From the NCBI GenBank assembly GCA_016190665.1, contig JACPQD010000021.1, positions 1 to 64,000 of the forward strand: a stretch of DNA of 64,000 nucleotides. Direction: 5' to 3'. Shown one piece after another: positions 57,453 through 64,000 of this stretch. Every line of letters starts with the position of its first letter. Position 1 is the stretch's first letter. The notes beneath the pieces are model-generated. The model did not search any database and was not told the origin of the DNA. It worked only from the letters and a program-made list of their open reading frames with translations. The position numbers were made by a program, and so were the translations under genes. This DNA is from Chloroflexota bacterium (GTDB taxonomy: Bacteria > Chloroflexota > Dehalococcoidia > JACPQD01).

Positions 57453-59135
57453 ATGCATGGGAGAAGGCTGTTCTTTGGTTGCCTGATGGTTTTCGGACTC
57501 CTGGTTGCCGGGTGCGCCCCGGCGGCGCCACAGACCGCATTGGATAAGCCAGGGGACGCCGCCGCCAGACCCCCGGCAACGGCGGCAGCCGCCGCTCCTC
57601 TTTTGCCTTCACCGAGTCCAAAGGCGTCATCAGTAGAGCCGAGGTATGGCGGCATCCTCACCAGAGTGATGGACGCCGATATCGACCACTATGACGTGCA
57701 GCAAGCTCAGATGGCGAATTTCTCCCAGGTCCTCTTCAACGTTTACCAGGGCCTCGTGCGCCTCCATCCGCTTGAGCATCAGAAGATAGTGCCCGAACTC
57801 GCCGAGGGATGGGAGCTGAGCCCTGACGGCAAGACCTACACCTTCAAGTTCCGGAAGGATATCAAGTGGCACGATGGCAAGCTCTTGACGATGGAGGATA
57901 TCAAATATAGCCTCGAAAGGATTCAAAAGCCGAAGGAATTCAAGAGCATTTCGCCGCGCGGGGAAGGTCTGGTTGCGGCCATGGATACCGCGGAGATAGT
58001 TGGCGCCGATTCGGTCAAGGTCACCACCAAGTATCCCAGCGCTTCCTTCCTGCGCAACATAGCGACTGGCTGGGTAGCCATAGAGCCCAAACATATCCTG
58101 ACTGCAAGGGGCGACATGAGACGCGATGCCGTGGGGACTGGCCCCTTCAAGCTGAAAGAGGCCAGACCTGGGGTGAGTGTTGAGCTGGCAAAGAACACGG
58201 ACTACTTTACCAAGGGCACACCCTATCTCGACGGGCTGAAGTTCTATGTCGTCAGGGACGGCGCTACTCGCTTCAGCGCTTTTCGCACGGGGCAAGTCCA
58301 TATGACCTTCGTCGGCGCCAAGGGCCTCTCAGCCGTGGAGTCAGAGATCGTCAGGCGAGACATGGCAGATAAGGCTGTTGTCTATGAGCATGACTCTCAG
58401 ACGCGTTTCACTGTTGCTTTCAATATGGAACGGAAGCCGTGGGATGACGCCAGGCTGAGGAGAGCCGTCGACCTCGTTTTCGACCGGCAAGCGGCTATCA
58501 AGGTGAATGGCAAGGGCAATATCGGTTCCATGTTTGTGGCGCCCTGGGGAACGAAACTGGAGGAGGTAGGGAAGCTCCCTGGCTACCGCCAGCCGAAGGA
58601 TGCCGATGTGGCCGAGGCAAAGAAGCTGATGGCTGAGGCTGGTTTCGCTGCGGGCCTAAAGACCACGCTCCTGGCCCGGGCTGCGGAATCCACCGTCCGA
58701 CAAGGGGAGGTTGCCAAGGACCAGTTGGCAAAGATCGGTATCGATGCTGAACTGGTGTTGGTGCAGCAGGCCGACATAGACGATCGCTTCAAGCGGCGAG
58801 CTTTTGATCTCTTCTCCTACAATTTTACTGATGCCACTGGTGACCCCGATGAGACGCTCTACACGTATTATGCGACTGGAGGAAGCCGCAACTACGGTGG
58901 CTTCAGCGATAAGTCTACGGACGAGCTAATCCAGAAGCAGGCGCGGACCTTGGACAGGGCGCAGCGCGAGGCGATCCTGGCGCAGATAGAGACGAGGAAC
59001 GCTGAACTCGCTCCCATGGTCATCATCTTCTGGGACCTCTATCAGACCGGCGCCTGGAAACAAGTGAAAGGCTTCAGACCGGGACCCGGGCCGCACCCCT
59101 GGGGAAAGTTTGATCAAGTCTGGCTGACTCAATGA
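57453..59135 (+). CDS. Family-5 extracellular solute-binding lipoprotein
   Basis: SBP_bac_5 lipoprotein, 560 aa; ATG 57453 follows AAGGAGG. Lipobox LLVAGC, then Ala/Pro-rich linker and RYGGILTRVMDADIDHYDVQQ. Blocks: KIVPELAEGWELSPDGKTYTFKF, KWHDGKLLTMEDIKYSLERI, VGTGPFKLKEARPGVSVELAKN and GYRQPKDADVAEAKKLMAEAGF. The C-terminus (GPHPWGKFDQVWLTQ) resembles canonical peptide-binding relatives more than the neighbouring copies do, which end in NNRHQE. So its ligand may differ. Confidence 0.93.
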   Translation: MHGRRLFFGCLMVFGLLVAGCAPAAPQTALDKPGDAAARPPATAAAAAPLLPSPSPKASSVEPRYGGILTRVMDADIDHYDVQQAQMANFSQVLFNVYQGLVRLHPLEHQKIVPELAEGWELSPDGKTYTFKFRKDIKWHDGKLLTMEDIKYSLERIQKPKEFKSISPRGEGLVAAMDTAEIVGADSVKVTTKYPSASFLRNIATGWVAIEPKHILTARGDMRRDAVGTGPFKLKEARPGVSVELAKNTDYFTKGTPYLDGLKFYVVRDGATRFSAFRTGQVHMTFVGAKGLSAVESEIVRRDMADKAVVYEHDSQTRFTVAFNMERKPWDDARLRRAVDLVFDRQAAIKVNGKGNIGSMFVAPWGTKLEEVGKLPGYRQPKDADVAEAKKLMAEAGFAAGLKTTLLARAAESTVRQGEVAKDQLAKIGIDAELVLVQQADIDDRFKRRAFDLFSYNFTDATGDPDETLYTYYATGGSRNYGGFSDKSTDELIQKQARTLDRAQREAILAQIETRNAELAPMVIIFWDLYQTGAWKQVKGFRPGPGPHPWGKFDQVWLTQ

Positions 59136-59382
59136 CAACGCAGACCGGCTACTCTGGTACTTTAGGCCAGTAAGCAGGGAAATAAAGCCTCCGGTGAATT
59201 GGAGTGAGCTGCTCAGGCAGGCCGAGGATGACCTTGGCGCTCCTCCTGCCACGTAGCTCACCTGAACCGGGTACGGTGCCCTGGCCCTCAGCGAACCTGG
59301 GTATGAGACACATAGGGAGTTCTACCGGAACGAGAGTGATACTATTCGGGTGGACGCGAAGTCTCAGTCATGGGAGGGTTCG
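59136..59382. other. Spacer with no recognised gene
   Basis: About 250 bp. A short frame (VNWSELLRQAEDDLGAPPAT then stop) is present but I recognise nothing in it. It ends in the GGGAGG ribosome site of the next lipoprotein. Confidence 0.35.
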
Positions 59383-61056
59383 ATGATGCACGGAAATAGG
59401 GCGGTCATGGCGGTTAGCTCCCTGATAATTGTCGGCTTTCTATTAGCGGCCTGCGCGCCGATCATCGCGCAGAATCCAACGGCGACGCTGGCCTCGACAA
59501 CGCCCGCCGCTAAGCCCGGATCAGCACCAGCGACGCCTACGCCGAAGCCGGCTTCGGACCAACCCAGGTACGGTGGTGTCCTGACATGGGCAGACCTGGC
59601 CGAGCCCGCTAGTTTTGACCTTCACCAGGAATCCGCCGCCCAGCACGTACGCTATCTAATGCCCAGCTACAACGGATTGCTCCAGTATGACCCTCTGGCT
59701 TGGCCAGAGGCAAAGATAATACCAGACCTGGCAGGTAGCTGGGAGATAAGCTCCGATGGGCTCGAATACATCTTCAGGTTGAGGACTGGGGTAAAGTGGC
59801 ACGACGGGAAACCATTCACCAGCGAAGATGTCCAGGCGAGCATGGATAGGATCCTTAAACCTCCGAGAGGGACGCGGAGCCCCAGGCAAGGTTCGTTTCC
59901 TTTTATTGATAAGGTGGAAGCAACCGCTCCCGATGCGGTCAGAATCCGATTGCGCTATCCGAGCGCCTCGCTTTCTACCAACCTGGCAACGGATTGGCTT
60001 GCAGTACTCCCGAAGCACGTTATTGAAGCTAAAGGCGATATGAAACGGGACGTCGTGGGCACTGGTCCCTTCAGGTTCAAAGGATACTCTCCTGGGACGA
60101 GCTATGAGTATGTCAAGAACGAAGACTATTTCTTCAAGGGGCGCCCCCATTTGGATGGGATAAGGGCCTACGTGATAAGGGACGACGCGACCCGATTCGC
60201 CGCACTCAGAACCGGCAGGGTGCTCCTGTCCGACACGCGCATGAGTGCGAGCCAGGCCGAACTGGCCAAATCAGATCGAAATCTGGTGGTTCAGACCACT
60301 TGGCGTCCGAGTCTCTCGCGGGTCTCTATGAACTTTATGAGAACCCCGTGGCAGGAACCTCGCCTTCGCCGGGCCATCAGCCTCGCCTTCGACCGTCAAA
60401 CGTTCATAAAGACGGTGCTGGAAGGCGACGGGCTCCTCGGCGCTCCAATGCCTTCGAAAGGATCATGGGGAATACCCGAGGACGAGCTACTGAAGATGCC
60501 TGGCTACCGGCAGCCCAAGGACGCCGACATCGCTGAAGCCAGGAAGCTCCTGGCAGAGCTCGGTTTGCCGGAAGGATTCAAGCCCCAAGTTGTTGTCAGG
60601 TCAGAGGCGAAATACCAGAAGTACGGGACCTTCGTTCTGGCCGAACTCGGAAAGCTGGGTATCAGAGGTGAACTCGCCATAAAGGTGACAGCCGCCTTCG
60701 ATGAGACCCTCATGCGCGGCGCCTTTGACATGATGTCTCACAGCGAGGCTACGGCTATGGATGACCCGGACCTGAGGTTCGGCGACTTCTACATAAGTGC
60801 CGGAGGAAGGAACTACGGGAAATACAGTAATCCAAAGTTCGACGAGCTGTATGGGAAACAGTCCCGGATTTTGGATGTCAATGAACGGAAGAAACTGGTT
60901 CGTGAGATGCTGGACATACTTATGCAAGATAACCCTGACGTTCCGATTGCCTGGGGCATTATGCACATGGGCCAGAATTCGCGAGTGCGGAACAATAGAA
61001 TAGCTGCGTCCGCGCTGGTGAATAACCGGCATCAGGAGCTTTGGCTCGCGGATTAG
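59383..61056 (+). CDS. Family-5 extracellular solute-binding lipoprotein
   Basis: SBP_bac_5 lipoprotein, 557 aa. ATG 59383 (MMHGNRAVMAV) with GGGAGG upstream; lipobox GFLLAAC. Blocks: YGGVLTWADLAEPASFDLHQESAAQH, IIPDLAGSWEISSDGLEYIFRLRTGVKWHDG, VGTGPFRFKGYSPGTSYEYVKNEDYFF and PGYRQPKDADIAEARKLLAELG, ending NNRHQELWLAD. Close paralogue of 55685. It lies 38 bp upstream of the selenoprotein fusion, so the two are probably co-transcribed, which ties this lipoprotein to the selenoprotein system. Confidence 0.93.
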   Translation: MMHGNRAVMAVSSLIIVGFLLAACAPIIAQNPTATLASTTPAAKPGSAPATPTPKPASDQPRYGGVLTWADLAEPASFDLHQESAAQHVRYLMPSYNGLLQYDPLAWPEAKIIPDLAGSWEISSDGLEYIFRLRTGVKWHDGKPFTSEDVQASMDRILKPPRGTRSPRQGSFPFIDKVEATAPDAVRIRLRYPSASLSTNLATDWLAVLPKHVIEAKGDMKRDVVGTGPFRFKGYSPGTSYEYVKNEDYFFKGRPHLDGIRAYVIRDDATRFAALRTGRVLLSDTRMSASQAELAKSDRNLVVQTTWRPSLSRVSMNFMRTPWQEPRLRRAISLAFDRQTFIKTVLEGDGLLGAPMPSKGSWGIPEDELLKMPGYRQPKDADIAEARKLLAELGLPEGFKPQVVVRSEAKYQKYGTFVLAELGKLGIRGELAIKVTAAFDETLMRGAFDMMSHSEATAMDDPDLRFGDFYISAGGRNYGKYSNPKFDELYGKQSRILDVNERKKLVREMLDILMQDNPDVPIAWGIMHMGQNSRVRNNRIAASALVNNRHQELWLAD

Positions 61057-61094
61057 ACTTCCGAGAGCCTTCAATTATCGTTCGGGAGGCAGAG

Positions 61095-62768
61095 ATGTTC
61101 GGGCTTGAGGTCTTAAATCCGGTGGCGGTGAGCCAGGGAGAATTGGAGAAATACGCGCCCGCTCCCAGGCCGGATACCCTTAATGGTAAGACTGTGGGAC
61201 TTCTTTGGAACAGCAAGAGGGGCGGCGAGGTGGCACTTGCGAAGGCTGGGGAGCTTCTGCAGTCACGCTTTCGCGATGCTAAGCTCGTACGGTACGACGG
61301 TTCCGTTCATTGTGAGACGGAGCTGTTGAAGCAGGTCAAGAAAGATTGCGATGTGGTCATCGGTTCCACAGGTGATTGAGGTGCGTGTACGTCGTGGCTT
61401 GTCCACGACTTGGTCTTCCTTGAAAAGGAAGGCATTCCCACCGCGTGTATTGTCTCAAAGGGATTCGAAGCGGATGCCGAGGGAACCGCCAGAGCCTTTG
61501 GCTTGCCCTCTCTGCAATACGCCCTGGTTGCAGATGTCCTGACGGGGCTAGGTCCGGAAACGATTAAAGAAGAGGTTGCGGAAGCATTCCCGGAGATACT
61601 GAAAGCCCTAACGACAACTCCTGCGACGAGCAAGGCAGGACCGGCCACACCTATGAAGGTTGGGCCCGCCGACCGCGAACGGTTTGAGGGCGACGACTGG
61701 TACGATGCTTTTAAGAATATGAACCGGGCTTTTCTGGAGCGTGGGTGGAGCGATGGGTTGCCATTGATGCCCGCGACGGAGGAACAGGTAAGGCTCGTTC
61801 TCAGGGGAACTACCAGGGACCCACAGGATGTGGTGGCAATCCTGGCTCCTGGCAACGGGGTAGCCACAGTTGAGAAAATAGCCATTTGCGCTGCCATGGC
61901 TGGCTCTGACCCACGGTACTTGCCTGTACTGATAGCTGCCGTGGAGGCCATGTGCGCACCTGGCGTCTTTCTGAGAGCGATGGCGATGTCCACCACCCCC
62001 CACGCCCCCTTGCTTCTAGTGAACGGGCCCATTGCCAGGGAGCTCAAAATAAACTCCGGGCGGTGTGCTCTCGGGCCGGGCCCTCAGTCCCACGCCAATA
62101 TCACTATAGGCAGAGCATTGAGGCTTGTCCTGATGAATGTGGGCCATGCCTACCCGGGGAAGATGGACATGGATACCATAGGATCAAGCAGAAAGTTCAG
62201 CCTGTGCATGGCCGAGAACGAGGAGAAGAGCGGCTGGGCGCCTCTTCATATGGAAAAGGGATTCCCCCGGGAAGCCAGCACCGTCACCGTTTTCGTCACC
62301 AGGGACGAGATAGACGTCAACGACTTGGTGAACTGGACCCCCGAAGGCGTCCTGAATACTATCGCGGACTACACAGCAATCCCGGGCGGCGACTACGTAC
62401 ACCAGCTTCATCCAGGCGACGAAGACCCGCTCCGTGCTCTCGTGGTGTTATGTCCTGAGCATGCTCAAATAGTGGCCAGAGCCGGATGGGCCAAGAGTGC
62501 GGTGAAGGACTATCTTCATCAACACTCGCAAATTTCGGCCAAGAAGATTCTCAACAAAGCCAGGAGGAGGTCAGACAAGGTGCGGCCTCAGTGGCGATGG
62601 CTTCTTGAGTTGTCGGAGGATGCCGCGGAGCGCGTTCTCCTCCCCGTACTCAAGAGCCCGGAGCATTACGACATCGTGGTGGTGGGTGGCCCAGCAGGCA
62701 AGAGCCTGGTATTCCGTACCCTTGGGGCGGGTTCCACTGCGGCGATTAGGGACCGAAGCGCTATCTAG
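61095..62768 (+). CDS. Fused UGSC-type selenoprotein and partner protein (UGA read as Sec95)
   Basis: ATG 61095 opens a frame broken only by TGA at 61377-61379 and then open to 62768. Read through, it is a 557-aa protein. Residues 1 to about 185 are a UGSC-type domain: TLNGKTVGLLWNSKRGGE, then IGSTGDUGACTSWLVHDLVFLEKEGIP. This is a U-G-A-C variant of UGSC. A perfect 7-bp hairpin (GTCGTGG-CTTGT-CCACGAC) starts 11 nt after the UGA. Residues from about 205 form the partner domain (RGWSDGLPLMPAT, VATVEKIAICAAMAGS, LLLVNGP, ANITIGRALRLVLMNVGH, APLHMEKGF). Elsewhere in this window these are separate adjacent genes, so this is a natural fusion implying a complex or channelled reaction. Confidence 0.88.
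61391..61409 (+). promoter_or_regulatory. Candidate bacterial SECIS hairpin (fusion gene)
   Basis: GTCGTGG-CTTGT-CCACGAC: perfect 7-bp stem and 5-nt loop beginning 11 nt after the UGA. It is the strongest of the three candidate SECIS hairpins. Confidence 0.65.
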
Positions 62769-62800
62769 CTTCTTGAGCGGCGGTATCAGAGGAGAGATGC

Positions 62801-63049
62801 ATGGATGTACGAATTAAGATAGTAGTGGATAGCCTTGCCGGCGGCATCAGATCGGATGGCGGAGACCTAACACTGGTCAGCGTGTGCGATGGAATAGCAG
62901 AGGTGAATTACGTGATCCATCCCCACGCTTGTGATGAATGCCTTATGTCCGCGGATGAGCTCGCCGTGCTTTTGAAAGCCGCCTTGGAGGCTCAAGATCT
63001 TGGCATCAAGGATGTCGCGATAACTCTTCTGGACGAAAGACGTATCTAG
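62801..63049 (+). CDS. NifU C-terminal-like small protein
   Basis: Small protein of 82 aa. IRSDGGDLTLVSVCDGIAEV and HACDECLMSADELAVLLKAAL resemble the NifU/NfuA C-terminal domain, where the pattern is LxxDGGDvxLv...GaCxxCpmS. The CxxC (CDEC) with a nearby extra Cys would bind an Fe-S cluster or act as a thiol pair. It begins 32 bp after the selenoprotein fusion on the same strand, so it may supply Fe-S clusters or reducing power to that system (inference). The match is partial: the loop has HPHAC instead of the usual GAC, so it could be a specialised relative rather than a general scaffold. Confidence 0.65.
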   Translation: MDVRIKIVVDSLAGGIRSDGGDLTLVSVCDGIAEVNYVIHPHACDECLMSADELAVLLKAALEAQDLGIKDVAITLLDERRI

Positions 63050-63359
63050 GAGGAGGAATCATTGACTCTGCTGCTTTGGGGGCCTGATGTGGTTGGCAGA
63101 GAGGGCAGTGGTCGGTGCCTTCTCTGAACCGCTTCGCAAGCGTTGATGCGGGCCTGGTCATTTCAGGACTGGACACTCGGGGGCTGCAACCGGCAGTCCC
63201 GCAGGCAAACTTAACCGGCATGTTCCGCCTGGGGGGATGGCAGGAAGCGGGCTTGGTGAAACAAAGGGAGGAAACAAAGTTCTGAGAGCATAGGAAGCCC
63301 GCCCTATTGCAAAGTACTACTTTGAGAATACCGCCAGCAGACTTCGAGAGGTGCAATAG
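63050..63359 (+). other. Spacer with a strong ribosome site but no recognised gene
   Basis: AGGAGGAGGAATC directly after the NifU-like stop precedes TTG ACT CTG CTG..., a frame of only 21 codons before TGA. Nothing in the rest is recognisable; it may be a decayed gene or a leader peptide. No terminator is seen before the dehydrogenase. Confidence 0.4.
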
Positions 63360-64000
63360 ATGTCAAAGGTCAATGTCCTCGTCATTTCAAAGCAAGCCAT
63401 GCCTGAGGATTTCCTCCAGGAGATCGAGGCCGTGGACCCGAAGATCAAGGCGCGGGATGCGACCATGCTTCACGTGGAAGAGTGGCGCCGTAAAGGCGTC
63501 TCCTCTGCGTGGGTGTCTCGTCTGGAGCAGGAGGCGCAACGGGACCTCGCGCGCGGCGTACCGCCGCCCAAAGAAGGGGAAACGCTGGACTCAGCTCTCC
63601 AGGAGGCTGAGGTTATCTTCGTGTCTAACCTGTGTCCTCCCGACCTGGCCGTCCGCTCGCCGCGGCTCAAATGGGTCCACCTGGGCGGAACGGGCCTCGA
63701 CAGGTATCTCGGCTTGGATATCTTCGACGGCAGAGTAACCGTAACCAATAGCAAAGGGGTCCCGGCGATCGCCATCGCCGAGCAGATCATAGGCTACATG
63801 TTCATGCTCACCAAGAACGCCTTCCGGCTTTACGAGTGCAAGCGGGACAGGAGATGGGAGCGCTTCCCCAACGTCGAGCTGGCGGACAAGACAGCATGCG
63901 TCGTTGGCATGGGGGCCATCGGCACCCAGGTGGCCAAACTGGCAAAGGGCCTCGGTATGCGGGTAGTAGCGACAAGGCGCTCAGCCACCGAGCGGCAGTA
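63360..64000 (+). CDS. D-2-hydroxyacid dehydrogenase, C-terminus beyond window
   Basis: Start ATG 63360; about 213 codons are in the window and the frame is open at the right edge. The N-terminal substrate-binding part has VIFVSNLCPPDLAVRSPRLKWVHLGGTGLDRYL and VTVTNSKGVPAIAIAEQIIGYM. The NAD-binding motif is ACVVGMGAIGTQVAKLAKGLGM. The family reduces 2-ketoacids or oxidises D-2-hydroxyacids. The catalytic Arg, Glu and His lie beyond the edge. Its location after the PrpD/mutase/selenoprotein genes fits a role in 2-oxo or 2-hydroxy acid interconversion in the same pathway. Confidence 0.88.
   Translation, partial: MSKVNVLVISKQAMPEDFLQEIEAVDPKIKARDATMLHVEEWRRKGVSSAWVSRLEQEAQRDLARGVPPPKEGETLDSALQEAEVIFVSNLCPPDLAVRSPRLKWVHLGGTGLDRYLGLDIFDGRVTVTNSKGVPAIAIAEQIIGYMFMLTKNAFRLYECKRDRRWERFPNVELADKTACVVGMGAIGTQVAKLAKGLGMRVVATRRSATERQ

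Noticed and set aside
15356-62768. Reassignment of UGA as a sense codon genome-wide
   Set aside because: Many genes in the window end in TGA at the expected place (for example NapH-like at 4152, cobD, mutase 1 large subunit), so UGA is a normal stop outside the UGSC genes.

Overview
The window is a high-GC bacterial chromosome segment, gene-dense on both strands, with Shine-Dalgarno starts (including TTG and GTG) and clear sigma-70 promoters (TTGACA-17-TAnnnT). The gene content points to an anaerobic or facultative member of Chloroflexota, probably Dehalococcoidia-like: twin-arginine DUF362 proteins with a NapH-type ferredoxin, an ECF sigma/DUF5667 pair, UGSC selenoproteins, class III CoA-transferases, acyl-CoA dehydrogenases and many orphan family-5 solute-binding lipoproteins. 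The taxonomic call is inference; there is no rRNA or marker gene here.

Layout. 0.3-4.2 kb: two paralogous Tat-exported DUF362 proteins and a membrane polyferredoxin. 4.2-6.5 kb: NarL/NarX-type two-component system. 6.7-14.2 kb: a seven-gene cobalamin operon (cbiA-cobT-cobS-cbiB-cobD-cobU-pduX, minus strand) behind a promoter, cobalamin riboswitch and intrinsic terminator. 14.2-15.9 kb: a UGSC selenoprotein (in-frame UGA) with a partner protein. 16-18.5 kb: promoter, terminator-like leader, remnant of a solute-binding protein, and a B12-dependent glutamate-mutase-like pair. 18.6-20.7 kb: a broken VapBC-type toxin-antitoxin locus and an LCP protein. 20.7-25.4 kb: a three-gene crotonase operon divergent from a second partner/UGSC pair. 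25.6-36.8 kb: SnoaL-like protein, tRNA-Asp, two acyl-CoA dehydrogenases, a damaged multicopper oxidase, EtfAB, a MaoC-like dehydratase, two class III CoA-transferases and a crotonase with an in-frame TGA. 36.9-40.5 kb: a 303-bp tandem-repeat protein, DUF5667 protein, ECF sigma factor and tRNA-Thr. 40.7-64 kb: LysR regulator divergent from a second mutase pair, a glycyl radical enzyme, three MmgE/PrpD proteins, a fumarate-reductase-type flavoprotein, four solute-binding lipoproteins plus a remnant, a natural UGSC-partner fusion with an in-frame UGA, a NifU-like protein and a hydroxyacid dehydrogenase running off the end.

How it fits together. The B12 operon supplies cofactor for the two mutases. 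The selenoprotein/partner family occurs three times, twice as neighbours in opposite gene orders and once fused; each UGA is followed 10-13 nt later by a hairpin of the size expected for a bacterial SECIS. The 41-64 kb block reads as an uncharacterised anaerobic carboxylic- or amino-acid pathway built on radical chemistry (B12 mutase and glycyl radical enzyme), with PrpD-type dehydratases/isomerases, a flavin reductase and a selenoprotein. The mutase large subunits appear to lack residues that bind the substrate in true glutamate mutase, so the substrate is probably not glutamate.
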